Shown here: positions 8,876-17,961 of the stretch, piece by piece | How positions within the stretch are numbered: the first letter of the stretch is position 1 | Layout: the number at the start of each line of letters is the position of its first letter | Assembly: GCA_905612435.1 (NCBI GenBank) | Contig: CAJQRZ010000024.1 | Coordinates: forward strand, 1 to 42,988 | Origin: an uncultured Candidatus Pelagibacter sp. | Lineage (GTDB): Bacteria > Pseudomonadota > Alphaproteobacteria > Pelagibacterales > Pelagibacteraceae | Length of the DNA stretch: 42,988 nt | Direction of reading: 5' to 3' | The notes under the pieces: generated by a model | The model's database searches: none | Told to the model about the DNA's origin: nothing | Seen by the model: only the letters and a program-made list of their open reading frames with translations | Translations under genes and position numbers: made by a program

Positions 8876-10186
8876 ATGACAGAGATATATTTAACAATAT
8901 TTTTTATTTCTTTATTACTTTTTCTATTAGGCTCAGGTGTTTGGGTAGCTTTAAGTATGGTAGCTGTCTCTGCAATTGGTATGCTGTTATTTACAACTAG
9001 ACCTGTAGGGGACGCAATGGCAACAACGATATGGGGAACCAGTTCATCCTGGACATTAACAGCGCTACCTCTTTTTGTTTGGATGGGAGAAATTTTATTT
9101 AGAACAAAATTATCAGAAAATTTATTTAAAGGTTTATCACCATGGTTGTCAAAATTACCTGGTGGATTGGTTCATGTAAATGTTGTTGGATGTGCATTGT
9201 TTGCAGCAATATCAGGCTCTTCTGCAGCAACTGTAGCCACTGTAGGAAAGATGTCTATTCCTGAATTAAGAAAAAGAAAATATCCTGAAAAATTACTATT
9301 AGGAAGTTTAGCTGGATCTGGAACTTTGGGACTATTAATTCCTCCATCAATTATATTAATTATTTATGGTGTAACAATAGAGGACTCTATAGCAAAACTA
9401 TTTATGGCAGGAATTTTCCCTGGGTTAATGCTTGCATTGATGTTTATGTTATATGTAATTCTCTGGTCAATCTTAAATAAAAAATTGATGCCAAAATCTA
9501 TTGAAAGTTTTTCTTTTTTAGAAAAAGTTCAGGGATCAAAACAATTACTGCCTGTAATATTGCTTATTACATCTGTAATTGGTTCAATTTATACAGGTAT
9601 AGCAACCGCTACTGAAGCTGCATCTTTGGGTGTTGTGGGAGCATTGATTTTGTCTTTTTTTCAAGGAACACTGAATAAAAAAACATTTAATCTATCTTTA
9701 TTAGGTGCAACTAAAACGTCTTGTATGATTGCTTTTATTTTAGCAGGTTCAACTTTTTTATCATTAGCGATGGGTTTTACAGGTTTACCTAGAAATTTAG
9801 CAATTTGGATTGATGGAATGAACCTATCTCCATACACATTATTATTTGTATTGACTATATTTTATATAATTTTAGGAATGTTTTTAGATGGAATATCTGC
9901 AGTTGTTTTAACAATGGCTATTATAGAGCCAATGATTAGACAGGCTGGCTTTGATATGATTTGGTTTGGTATATATTTAGTAATAGTTGTTGAGATGGCT
10001 CAAATTACTCCACCAGTAGGGTTTAATCTATTCGTACTCCAAGGCATGGCAAATAAAGATATGGGATTTATTGCAAGAAGTGCGTTTCCACTTTTTTTAC
10101 TTATGATACTAGCAGTTATTATTGTGGTGATTTTTCCTGAGATTGCACTGTGGTTACCAAATAAAATGTCAGCAAATATTAATTAA
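8876..10186 (+). CDS. dctM: TRAP transporter large permease subunit (DctM family)
   Basis: A 436-residue polytopic protein with around twelve hydrophobic segments, the usual size for DctM. Conserved family motifs include FAAISGSSAATVATVGKM at about residues 112-130, LGLLIPPSIILIIYG, and AQITPPVGFNLFVLQG near the C-terminus. It forms the sodium-driven translocation channel with DctQ. The gene is two bases from dctQ and ends convergently, 3 bases from the TPR-protein gene. Confidence 0.95.
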   Translation: MTEIYLTIFFISLLLFLLGSGVWVALSMVAVSAIGMLLFTTRPVGDAMATTIWGTSSSWTLTALPLFVWMGEILFRTKLSENLFKGLSPWLSKLPGGLVHVNVVGCALFAAISGSSAATVATVGKMSIPELRKRKYPEKLLLGSLAGSGTLGLLIPPSIILIIYGVTIEDSIAKLFMAGIFPGLMLALMFMLYVILWSILNKKLMPKSIESFSFLEKVQGSKQLLPVILLITSVIGSIYTGIATATEAASLGVVGALILSFFQGTLNKKTFNLSLLGATKTSCMIAFILAGSTFLSLAMGFTGLPRNLAIWIDGMNLSPYTLLFVLTIFYIILGMFLDGISAVVLTMAIIEPMIRQAGFDMIWFGIYLVIVVEMAQITPPVGFNLFVLQGMANKDMGFIARSAFPLFLLMILAVIIVVIFPEIALWLPNKMSANIN

Positions 10187-10189
10187 GAT

Positions 10190-10675
10190 TTAATACTTAG
10201 ATTTTCTTGTACCATTAATTATTTCTTTTAACTGCTTATATTCTTCACAGTTACAACTTTTTAAAATTTCCAATCTTTCTTTAGCTAAATCTATTCTATT
10301 AGTAACCACATAAAGCTCTCCAAGGTACTCATTTATTCCTTTGTGATCTGGTTCAATTTGTAAACCTTGTAGATAAAAATCTTCTCCTTTTTTATAATCA
10401 CCAAGTTTTCTGGTCGTAAAACCTAAATAGTTTAAAGTATTAGCTTGTAATGGTTTTTTCTCATTAGATTTTAGAAGAAGTTTCTGAGCTTTTGTATATC
10501 TTTTTTGTGCTTTTTCAGTTTTACCTTTTTTTTCATATTTTTTAGCAGCTTTAATTAGGTTGTAAGCTTTTGTATAGTCTGATGTGCCCGTAGAAGAGTC
10601 ACTACCTGTTGAAGCTGAAAAAGAATTATTAGTAAAAGCTGTAATTATTAGCAAAGTATAAATGAGTTTTTTCAT
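10190..10675 (-). CDS. Exported TPR-repeat protein of unknown role
   Basis: A 161-residue protein with a signal peptide (MKKLIYTLLIITAFTNNSFS, likely cut after SFSA), then a Ser/Thr/Gly-rich spacer, then two or three tetratricopeptide-like repeats. NTLNYLGFTTRKLGDYKKGEDFYLQGL is typical in pattern, and a second unit begins at about residue 112. Such periplasmic TPR proteins are scaffolds and no specific function can be assigned. It lies 2 bases after pxpA in the same orientation, so it may be cotranscribed. Confidence 0.7.
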   Translation of the reverse strand: MKKLIYTLLIITAFTNNSFSASTGSDSSTGTSDYTKAYNLIKAAKKYEKKGKTEKAQKRYTKAQKLLLKSNEKKPLQANTLNYLGFTTRKLGDYKKGEDFYLQGLQIEPDHKGINEYLGELYVVTNRIDLAKERLEILKSCNCEEYKQLKEIINGTRKSKY

Positions 10676-10677
10676 AT

Positions 10678-11451
10678 TTAATTAAATTTTTTCATTTTAT
10701 TTAAAGGTTTTAGTATCAAGCCATTATTAACTAAGTTATCTTTGATAGATTTTGCAGTCGCTAATGAACTCTTATTATCACCATGTATACAAACAGAGTC
10801 AATTTCACAAGGTATCTGTTTACCACTGAGACAATTTATTGCCTGATTTTTAACCATATTTAATACATGTTTCTTTGCAAGTTCAGGGTTGATGATTAAA
10901 GCGTTTGGCTTTTTTCTAGAAATTAAATTTCCATCATCTTCATAGTTTCTATCTGCAAATATTTCACAAGCTATTTTCATGTTATTTTTTTTAGCAGCTA
11001 CTTCCATTTGTGATCCTGTTGGTACAAGATAAATAATATCTTTATTTATTTCATGAATAGTTTTTGCAAGAACTGTTGCTAGCTCTAAGTCTTCACATGC
11101 CATGTTATTAAGTGCACCATGTGGTTTTATATGTGTAACATTTTCGTCATTTTTTTGAGCTATTGCTTGCAATATCTCATATTGATTAATTATTAATTTT
11201 TTTATTTCTGAGGAATTTAAATATATTCTTTTTCTTCCAAAGTTTTCAAGATCATTAAATGATGGATGAGCACCAACGCTAACACCATTCCTTTTTGAGA
11301 TTTTAATAACCATATCCATTGTTTGTTCATCACCAGCATGATAACCACATGCAATATTCGCAGAATTTATAATATTAAGTAATTCTGGATCATTCTCAAT
11401 CGAATGAAACTTTGATTTTTCTCCCAAATCACAATTGATATTAATTTCCAT
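10678..11451 (-). CDS. pxpA: 5-oxoprolinase subunit A (LamB/YcsF family)
   Basis: Part of the ATP-dependent bacterial 5-oxoprolinase PxpABC, which opens 5-oxo-L-proline to glutamate. The motifs INCDLGE, NIACGYHAGDE, VGAHPSFND and HIKPHGALNN are diagnostic. The frame extends upstream to an ATG at 11479-11481, but the internal ATG at 11449-11451, giving MEININCDLGE, matches the family's N-terminus. That start also avoids overlap with pxpB, so it is preferred (257 residues). The gene diverges from pxpB and pxpC, a split arrangement of a set that is often collinear. Confidence 0.93.
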   Translation of the reverse strand: MEININCDLGEKSKFHSIENDPELLNIINSANIACGYHAGDEQTMDMVIKISKRNGVSVGAHPSFNDLENFGRKRIYLNSSEIKKLIINQYEILQAIAQKNDENVTHIKPHGALNNMACEDLELATVLAKTIHEINKDIIYLVPTGSQMEVAAKKNNMKIACEIFADRNYEDDGNLISRKKPNALIINPELAKKHVLNMVKNQAINCLSGKQIPCEIDSVCIHGDNKSSLATAKSIKDNLVNNGLILKPLNKMKKFN

Positions 11452-11479
11452 ACACTTTAAGTCTGGAGTATAACATGAC

Positions 11480-12166
11480 ATGATTAAAAATATATCTAAT
11501 CTTGGTGACGCAGCAGTTTATTGCGATTTTGGACCAGAAGTAAATGAGACTGTAAATTCAAATGTTATTAATTATTTTAATCACTTAACAGATTTGGTTA
11601 ATAAAGAAAAAATTCAAGGTATTAACAACTTAACTCCATCTTATAATAAATTAATAATTAGTTTTGACTTATCCTTAACAAATTTTGTAAACTTAAAAGA
11701 AACAATTCAAAATTTAAATATTGAAAAAAATATAAAAATTAAAAATAAAAAAATTGAAATTCCAGTGTGTTGCGATAATGAATATGGATTAGATTTTGAT
11801 AGATTATCTAAAAAGTTAAATTTATCTAAAGAAGAAATATTAAAATTTTTTTTTGAAAAAGAGTACTTTTGTTACATGACAGGCTTTATTGCTGGAATGC
11901 CTTTTTTGGGAGATATAAACGAAAAAATTAGGTGCAATAGATTGGAAACACCCAGAGTTAAAGTACCCAAAGGTTCAGTAGGCATTACAGAACAATTTTC
12001 AAATATCTATACTTTTGAAAGCCCAGGTGGATGGAATATAATTGGAAATACACCTAAAAAATTATTTAAAAAATTAAATTTAAAAGATCCCGCATTAGTT
12101 AAACCTGGTGATAAAGTTAGTTTTTATCAAATATCTAAAGAGGAATATTTAAAATTAAATGACTGA
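11480..12166 (+). CDS. pxpB: 5-oxoprolinase subunit B
   Basis: A 228-residue protein of the KipI/PxpB family. It carries the conserved GFIAGMPFLGDI, PRVKVPKGSVGI and SPGGWNIIG motifs. It acts with PxpA and PxpC in converting 5-oxoproline to glutamate. A TATAAC hexamer at 11469-11474 is close enough that transcription could begin at or very near the ATG, giving a leaderless message; no Shine-Dalgarno is visible. It overlaps pxpC by 8 bases. Confidence 0.92.
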   Translation: MIKNISNLGDAAVYCDFGPEVNETVNSNVINYFNHLTDLVNKEKIQGINNLTPSYNKLIISFDLSLTNFVNLKETIQNLNIEKNIKIKNKKIEIPVCCDNEYGLDFDRLSKKLNLSKEEILKFFFEKEYFCYMTGFIAGMPFLGDINEKIRCNRLETPRVKVPKGSVGITEQFSNIYTFESPGGWNIIGNTPKKLFKKLNLKDPALVKPGDKVSFYQISKEEYLKLND

Positions 12167-13112
12167 TACATATTTTGAAATATTACGACCAGGTATCAAT
12201 ACCACAATGCAAGATGCTGGTAGAAATCATTTATATCATATAGGAGTTACTATTAGTGGAGCTATTGATCAAAGAAACTATAAGTTAGCCAACTCACTTA
12301 CTGACAATAAATTAAACGATACTGTAATAGAATTTGCCTATCAAGGCCCTTTATTGAGATTAAATAATGGAAAAATTAATTTTGCAATAACAGGAGATAT
12401 TTTTTTTAATATAATTAGAAATAACTCCATGATTGAAGAAGGAAAATGTTATCAAAATTATATTTTGAATGATGGAGAACAAATAGATGTTATTTCAACA
12501 AAAAAATCAATCTATGGTTATCTATCTGTAAATGGTGGATTTGAATTAGAAGAGATGTGGAAAAGTTGTTCAATTAATACGAAAGCTCAAATAGGTCCAA
12601 ATAATGGAAAAAAATATTCTATTAATGAAAAAATTTTCATTAAGAAATCAACTATAAAAAATATCAAATATAAAAAAATAGTTTATAAAAATTCTTTTGA
12701 TAATATAGTTAGAGTTATAAAGGGAACAAATTTTAATTATTTTTCCAGTGAAGCACAAAATATTTTTTTTAAAGAAGAATATTCTGTAACACGACTAGTA
12801 GATAGAATGGGTATGAGATTAGATGGACCAAATTTAGAAAATATAATAAATACAAACATTAAATCTGAAGGATTAATTAGAGGTACTATTCAAGTTCCTG
12901 CTGATGGAAAGCCAATAATTTTATTATCGGATCATGGAACAATTGGTGGTTACCCAAAAATAGCTGTAGTTATTTCAGCAGATCTGGATAAAGTTGCACA
13001 ATTTAGTCCTGGTACAAAGATACGATTTGAAGAAGTAAATCTTGTAGAGGCTGAAAAACTATTTAATAGCTATACAGAAGAAACAAACAAATATTTAAAT
13101 GAACATAGTTAA
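12159..13112 (+). CDS. pxpC: 5-oxoprolinase subunit C
   Basis: A 317-residue protein of the KipA/PxpC (biotin-dependent carboxyltransferase-like) family, of usual length. Motifs include RPGINTTMQDAGR at the N-terminus, GAIDQRNYKLAN, and VTRLVDRMGMRLDGP followed by DGKPIILLSDHGTIGGYPKIA. The gene overlaps pxpB upstream and the EamA gene downstream (14 bases), so the three form one tightly coupled operon. The pocket's true substrate should be 5-oxoproline, as in characterised PxpABC systems. Confidence 0.92.
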   Translation: MTDTYFEILRPGINTTMQDAGRNHLYHIGVTISGAIDQRNYKLANSLTDNKLNDTVIEFAYQGPLLRLNNGKINFAITGDIFFNIIRNNSMIEEGKCYQNYILNDGEQIDVISTKKSIYGYLSVNGGFELEEMWKSCSINTKAQIGPNNGKKYSINEKIFIKKSTIKNIKYKKIVYKNSFDNIVRVIKGTNFNYFSSEAQNIFFKEEYSVTRLVDRMGMRLDGPNLENIINTNIKSEGLIRGTIQVPADGKPIILLSDHGTIGGYPKIAVVISADLDKVAQFSPGTKIRFEEVNLVEAEKLFNSYTEETNKYLNEHS

Positions 13113-13965
13113 AAATCTTCCTGGCCCATTACTAGTTTTTATGGGCGCATGTAGTTTAAGTTTTGGTGGTTTAATTGTTAAATCATTTGAAGGGTCTACA
13201 TTATGGCAAATTTTGTTTTGGCGAAGTATTTTTTTTATACTTGTTGTTTCAATTTATTTAATAATTACTTACAAAAAAAAAGTTTTTAAATCCTTTTATG
13301 ATTCTGGAATACCAGGATTTTTTGGAGGGTTTATCTTATCTATTGGATTTTGTGGTTATGTATTTTCGATGTACAATACAACAGTAGCTAATGCTAACTT
13401 TATAATACAAACACAAACAATTTTTTTAGCAATATTTGGATATATTTTTCTAAAAGAAAAAATTTCTGCAATAACTCTAATTTCAATTATTTTAGCTATA
13501 TCAGGCATTGTACTGATGCTTGGTAATTCTTTATCAGCTGGTGACATGGTTGGAAATATAGGAGCTTTTGCAATGCCCATTTCTTTTGCAGTACTTATAT
13601 TGGTTGTGAGAAAGTACCCTAAAGTGGATATGGTACCTGCTCAATTTATAGCTGGTATTTTTGCAATAATTATTGGCTATTTATTATCTAATAAGATTAT
13701 GGTTTCATCTCATGATATTTTTTTAGGATTTTTAGCTGGTTTCTTTCAAGTAGGTTTTGGTTTTATTTTTATAACAATAGGTGCAAGAAGGACTCCTTCA
13801 GCAATGGTGGGAATTATTATGCTGACAGAAGCAGTTCTTGGACCCTTGTGGGCTTGGCTTTTTATAAGTGAAACTCCACCATTAATGGTTTTGTTCGGTG
13901 GAACAATAGTTATCTTTGCTGTCCTGCTTCAATTTTATACAATATATGAAAAAAAACATGTTTAG
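13099..13965 (+). CDS. EamA-family (DMT) permease
   Basis: A 288-residue membrane protein with ten hydrophobic segments and two EamA halves (about residues 8-138 and 150-282). The conserved motif LAIFGYIFLKEKIS closes the first half and LGPLWAWLFISETP sits in the second. It overlaps pxpC by 14 bases, so it is likely translated with the 5-oxoprolinase genes. That would suit movement of an amino acid or a breakdown product, but substrate and direction cannot be read from the sequence. A second, distantly similar EamA gene lies at 36539. Confidence 0.85.
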   Translation: MNIVKNLPGPLLVFMGACSLSFGGLIVKSFEGSTLWQILFWRSIFFILVVSIYLIITYKKKVFKSFYDSGIPGFFGGFILSIGFCGYVFSMYNTTVANANFIIQTQTIFLAIFGYIFLKEKISAITLISIILAISGIVLMLGNSLSAGDMVGNIGAFAMPISFAVLILVVRKYPKVDMVPAQFIAGIFAIIIGYLLSNKIMVSSHDIFLGFLAGFFQVGFGFIFITIGARRTPSAMVGIIMLTEAVLGPLWAWLFISETPPLMVLFGGTIVIFAVLLQFYTIYEKKHV

Positions 13966-14036
13966 TTATATTTGCTTTATTTTTTGAATCTCTATATAAA
14001 AACAGTAAGATTTTTTAACATATCAAAAAATAAAAA

Positions 14037-15716
14037 ATGAGAGTATTGTTTTACTATCGCGGTAGCGAACACATAGGTTTAGAAAGCATAATGGCTTATA
14101 TTCAAAGTAAAGGTCATTTAGTTGAATTAATTTATGAACCTGCTCTTGGAGATAATGGATACATTGATATTCCGGCTTTAAACAATTTTTTTTATAATGA
14201 TGAGCTTGTAGTTAACAAAGCTATTCGTTTTAAACCAGACTTAATATGTTTTAGTGCAATTACTAATCTTTATATGCCAATAAAAAATCTGGCTAGAAAA
14301 TTTAAAGAAATAATGCCAGATATACCCATTATAGTTGGAGGTATTCACCCAACTTCATTGCCAGAAGAAACAATTTCAGAGGACTGCTTTGACATGATCT
14401 GTTTAGGTGAAGGTGAAGGTGCACTGGAAGATTTACTTCAAAAAATGAGAGAAAAACGTTCCTATAATGATGTTAAAAACTTATGGGTAAAAGATTCAAC
14501 AGGACACATACATAAAAATGCTAAGCGCCCAGTTATAAGACCCTTAGAAAGTTTACCAAATCCTGATAAGTCTTTCTTTGCAAAATATGGAGCTCTTACC
14601 TCTAGAATAATGATTATGACCACAAGAGGATGTCCTTTTGCATGTACTTTTTGTGTTAATAGTTTTCGTAACGCAGCATATTCAGGAGAAGTTTATTTAA
14701 GACAAAGATCTGTTAATAATGTTATTGCCGATATGGTTGATATTAAAAATAAATATAAACCAAAAAAATTTAGATTTGAGGATGACGTTTTTGCTTTTAA
14801 CCAAAAATGGCTAGATGAATTTAAAGTTGCTTATAAAGAAAAGATTAATTTACCTTTTCATTGTTATGTTACTCCCTCTACTGCAAAAGATTCTATTTTA
14901 AAAAGCTTAGCAGAAGCTGGATGTGAATCTGTTTCAATGGGTATTCAATCTGGTAGTGAGCACATTAGAATGAAGTTACTACACAGAAGGCACTCAGACG
15001 AACTGATTATTGCAGCATCACAAAGAATTAAAAAATATGGTTTAAAACTTCAAGCTGAATATATCTTTGGATTCCCTGAAGAAACACCAGAAGAGATGTG
15101 GAAATCTTATGAACTTAACGACAAATTAAATGCTTATAATACAGCATCATTTATTTTTTACCCTTATCCAAAAACTGCTTTAGCAGACTATAGTATTGAA
15201 AATGGTTATTTAAGCAAAGAGAACTATGATAAAATTAAAGATGGTTACGGATCATATCATACAAGTTGTTGGTTAGACTTACCCTACAAAGATGAAGTTT
15301 ATAAATATAATGCACTGTTACCAGTTTGGAATGTAACACCTAAATTTTTAAAGCCAATTTTAAAAAAAATATTAAAAATGAAATATAATTGGATCCATAA
15401 ATTTATATATATGGCTACAGTTCCGTTAATAGATTTTGATGAATTTATAATAAGAATAAAAGAAATGCCCCATATGATTATGCAGACTCGTAAAGCATTA
15501 AAAAATGATGATTGGAACAAAGACTATAAAGATTCTGGAATTAAAGAGTTAGAATCTGATTTGATTAAAAAAAATATTACATCTAAAATTGATAATATTG
15601 AGAATTTAATACCTGCAAATATTATTGCAAAACAAAAACTTGAAAAAGAACTTAAGGACAAAAGAAGAAAAGAACATTTTTTTCACGGTAAAATAAAATT
15701 CGATAAAGCAAATTAA
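14037..15716 (+). CDS. Radical SAM protein with N-terminal B12-binding-like domain
   Basis: A 559-residue protein. Residues about 1-140 form a Rossmann-like cobalamin-binding domain (PDLICFSA, then PIIVGGIHPTSLPEE, then ICLGEGEGAL). The radical SAM core carries the cluster motif Cys199-x3-Cys203-x2-Cys206 in RGCPFACTFC, and later SMGIQSGSEHIR and YIFGFPEETPEE. The DxHxxG cobalamin-ligand motif is not visible in the first domain, so B12 may bind base-off without a histidine ligand, or not at all. The C-terminal 130 residues are lysine-rich and not recognised. The family includes methyltransferases and ring-forming enzymes. No substrate can be inferred; the ferredoxin gene next door could supply electrons. 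Confidence 0.8.
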   Translation: MRVLFYYRGSEHIGLESIMAYIQSKGHLVELIYEPALGDNGYIDIPALNNFFYNDELVVNKAIRFKPDLICFSAITNLYMPIKNLARKFKEIMPDIPIIVGGIHPTSLPEETISEDCFDMICLGEGEGALEDLLQKMREKRSYNDVKNLWVKDSTGHIHKNAKRPVIRPLESLPNPDKSFFAKYGALTSRIMIMTTRGCPFACTFCVNSFRNAAYSGEVYLRQRSVNNVIADMVDIKNKYKPKKFRFEDDVFAFNQKWLDEFKVAYKEKINLPFHCYVTPSTAKDSILKSLAEAGCESVSMGIQSGSEHIRMKLLHRRHSDELIIAASQRIKKYGLKLQAEYIFGFPEETPEEMWKSYELNDKLNAYNTASFIFYPYPKTALADYSIENGYLSKENYDKIKDGYGSYHTSCWLDLPYKDEVYKYNALLPVWNVTPKFLKPILKKILKMKYNWIHKFIYMATVPLIDFDEFIIRIKEMPHMIMQTRKALKNDDWNKDYKDSGIKELESDLIKKNITSKIDNIENLIPANIIAKQKLEKELKDKRRKEHFFHGKIKFDKAN

Positions 15717-15771
15717 CCTATTCAATATTAGTATCTTCACCATAAGTATTCTAAAATTATCAATATATAAA

Positions 15772-16098
15772 ATGCTAGTTAAATTTAATTTAATAGACAG
15801 AGAAAAAAATAAAATTTCTATTGAAGTTGAAGAGGGTATAACCATTAGAGAAGCAATAATGGAAAAACTAAAACCAGGTAATTTTGGACTTTGTGAAGGA
15901 AACAATATTTGTGCTACTTGCCATGTTTATGTTGATGAAAAAGATTTTAATAGATTAAAACCAATTGAAGATGATGAAAAAGAAACAATGGAAACAAATG
16001 ATATTGATCAAAAAGAATTTTCAAGACTTAGCTGTCAAATAGAACTTAAACAAGAATTAGAAGACATAACTGTTACAATGGAAATCCCAAGAAGATAA
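15772..16098 (+). CDS. [2Fe-2S] ferredoxin, adrenodoxin type
   Basis: A 108-residue soluble electron carrier. The cluster ligands Cys41, Cys47, Cys50 and Cys88 have the C-x5-C-x2-C...C spacing of adrenodoxin-type ferredoxins. The MLVKFNLIDR start and the acidic loop (about residues 66-82) fit the fold. Such proteins serve iron-sulfur assembly, cytochromes P450 or oxygenases. The gene follows the radical SAM gene by 55 bases in the same direction, so it may reduce that enzyme, though this is only positional evidence. Confidence 0.9.
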   Translation: MLVKFNLIDREKNKISIEVEEGITIREAIMEKLKPGNFGLCEGNNICATCHVYVDEKDFNRLKPIEDDEKETMETNDIDQKEFSRLSCQIELKQELEDITVTMEIPRR

Positions 16099-16300
16099 AG
16101 AAAAAAGTAAAGTTTAAATCAAAAGCCATAGAATCCTTTTATTTGAGTATTATTGAGAAAACTTGTTTGTCCAATGGAACGAACAGACCCTGTTATACGT
16201 GTCTCAATCGTGTCACAATAGGTAACAGTAAATCCTTGATATCCATTCTCTATCTATCTATAGTATTTTTACTGAAATAGCTTAACGTTGTTTCATGGAA
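16099..16300 (+). other. Non-coding stretch between ferredoxin and glycine riboswitch
   Basis: No coding frame is convincing here. The stretch includes an inverted repeat CTGTTA (16190-16195) and TAACAG (16223-16228) enclosing 27 bases, a CTAT tandem run at 16250-16261, and the gcv promoter at 16236-16264. Base composition between 16170 and 16230 is more balanced than in neighbouring gaps, which could mean a small RNA, but no known family was recognised. Confidence 0.4.
16236..16264 (+). promoter_or_regulatory. Sigma-70-type promoter of the gcv operon
   Basis: TTGATA at 16236-16241 and TATAGT at 16259-16264 are separated by exactly 17 bases, each one base away from consensus. Transcription would begin at about 16271, giving a leader of about 207 bases that contains the whole tandem glycine riboswitch. 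It is the best promoter match found in the window. Confidence 0.7.
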
Positions 16301-16477
16301 GTACGGGAGAGTGTTCAAGAGCAGACTTTACTTGCTTATTAGAACCACCGAAGGAGCAACCACCCAGGAAACTCTCAGGCAAAAGGACCGTAACATATTA
16401 ACTCTGGAAAGAGATTAAATTCTCGCCGAAGGAGCAAAACTCTCAGGCAAACATACAGATGGGTACAGTGAGTTAAT
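16301..16477 (+). promoter_or_regulatory. Tandem glycine riboswitch
   Basis: Two glycine aptamers sit in series. In aptamer 1, P1 pairs TACGG (16302-16306) with CCGTA (16388-16392); the conserved core CCGAAGGAGCAA is at 16348-16359 and ACTCTCAGGCAAAAGGAC at 16371-16388. A 4-base linker follows. In aptamer 2, P1 pairs ATTAACTC (16397-16404) with GAGTTAAT (16470-16477); its core has GCCGAAGGAGCAAAACTCTCAGGC. The family senses glycine and usually controls gcv genes, and it is established in SAR11. The last base of aptamer 2 touches the gcvT ATG, so there is no room for a terminator and control is probably at translation. Confidence 0.95.
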
Positions 16478-17581
16478 ATGGAAAATATAAAAACAGCACT
16501 TTACAATTTACATCAAAAGCAGGGCGCTAAGTTTGTTCCATTTGCTGGCTATGAAATGCCGATTCAATATTCTGATGGAATTATTGAAGAGCATAAATTT
16601 ACTAGATCACAAGCTGGAATTTTCGATGTTTCTCATATGGGACAATTATTTATTAAGGACAGAGAAAAATTAGTTGAAAATCTAGAAAAAATTTTTCCAA
16701 TAGATTTACAAAATATTTTATTAAATCAAAGCAAATACAGTTTCTTGATGAATCAAGAGGCAGGTATCCATGATGATTTAATTATAACAAAGGTTAAAGG
16801 AGGTTTTAATATAATATTAAATGCTGCTTGTAAAAACCAAGATTTTGAAGTTATAAAAAAATTATTAAATAACCGATATGAAATGATACTTCATACTGAA
16901 TTATCTCTTATCGCGATTCAAGGACCTGAAGCAGTAAATATAATAGAAAAAACTATTAAAGGACCATCAAGCCTGAAGTTTATGAATGGTAATTTGTTTA
17001 AATATTTAGATACAGATATTTATATAACAAGATCCGGTTACACTGGTGAAGATGGTTTTGAAATATCAATTCAAAACGAAAAAGTGGAAGTTTTTGTACA
17101 AAAACTCATAGATAATGGTGCTAAAATGATAGGCTTAGGAGCAAGAGACACTTTAAGATTAGAAGCTGGGCTTTGTCTTTATGGGCATGACATAAATATT
17201 AAAACTACACCAGTTGAAGCTAACCTTAAATGGGCCATTTCAAAAAAAAGATTAATATCAGGAGGGTTTCCTGGTCATGAAAGAGTTAATTCTCAAATAG
17301 AATCTGGAACTAAAAAAATTAGGGTAGGCATCACACCTGAAAATAGGATAATTGCTAGAGAAAAAACCAAAATATATAATGAAGAAAATAAAGTCATTGG
17401 AGAGATAACAAGTGGAACATTTGGACCAAGTGTACAAAAACCAATAGCTATGGGATATGTTGATAGTGAATTTTCAAATATAGACATAAAAATTTTCCTT
17501 GAAGTAAGAGGAAAAAAATATCCCGCTAAAGTTTGTAAGTTACCATTTTATAAAAAAAGCTATGTGAAAGGAGCAAAGTAA
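16478..17581 (+). CDS. gcvT: Glycine cleavage system T protein (aminomethyltransferase)
   Basis: Transfers the methylene group from aminomethyl-lipoyl GcvH to tetrahydrofolate and releases ammonia. The 367 residues match the usual length. Motifs are [31 protein letters not shown] and [19 protein letters not shown]. The ATG follows the riboswitch directly. The stop codon overlaps the gcvH start by a base, so translation is coupled. It supplies 5,10-methylene-THF for reactions such as the PanB step. Confidence 0.97.
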   Translation: MENIKTALYNLHQKQGAKFVPFAGYEMPIQYSDGIIEEHKFTRSQAGIFDVSHMGQLFIKDREKLVENLEKIFPIDLQNILLNQSKYSFLMNQEAGIHDDLIITKVKGGFNIILNAACKNQDFEVIKKLLNNRYEMILHTELSLIAIQGPEAVNIIEKTIKGPSSLKFMNGNLFKYLDTDIYITRSGYTGEDGFEISIQNEKVEVFVQKLIDNGAKMIGLGARDTLRLEAGLCLYGHDINIKTTPVEANLKWAISKKRLISGGFPGHERVNSQIESGTKKIRVGITPENRIIAREKTKIYNEENKVIGEITSGTFGPSVQKPIAMGYVDSEFSNIDIKIFLEVRGKKYPAKVCKLPFYKKSYVKGAK

Positions 17582-17961
17582 TGAGTGAAGTAAAATTTTC
17601 TAAAGAGCACGAGTGGATAAAAATGGATGGAGATACAGCAACTATAGGCATTACGAAACACGCAACTGAAATGCTAGGAGATATTGTTTTTGTTGAATTA
17701 CCTAAAAAAGGTTCATCAGTTGTTAAAGATGGGAATGCTGGTGTTGTTGAGTCAACAAAAGCTGCAAGTGATATTTATACACCTGTATCAGGTGAAATTA
17801 TTGAAAATAACCAATCAATTGTTGATGACCCTTCCATGATTAATGCTGATCCAGAGAACAAAGCATGGTTCTTTAAACTAAAAACTAAAGATAAGTCCGA
17901 AATGGATTCACTTATGAATAAAGAAGAATATGATAAGTTTGCAAAGGAAAGTGGTAACTAA
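17581..17961 (+). CDS. gcvH: Glycine cleavage system H protein
   Basis: Lipoyl carrier of the glycine cleavage complex, 126 residues, as expected. The lipoylation site is Lys60 in [15 protein letters not shown], and the N-terminus [16 protein letters not shown] is conserved. The gene overlaps gcvT by a base, and gcvP starts directly after its stop, so T-H-P are one translational unit under the glycine riboswitch. Confidence 0.97.
   Translation: MSEVKFSKEHEWIKMDGDTATIGITKHATEMLGDIVFVELPKKGSSVVKDGNAGVVESTKAASDIYTPVSGEIIENNQSIVDDPSMINADPENKAWFFKLKTKDKSEMDSLMNKEEYDKFAKESGN

Noticed and set aside
16250-16262. CTAT tandem run as a phase-variable repeat
   Set aside because: Only about three units long; better explained as part of the promoter spacer and -10 element.
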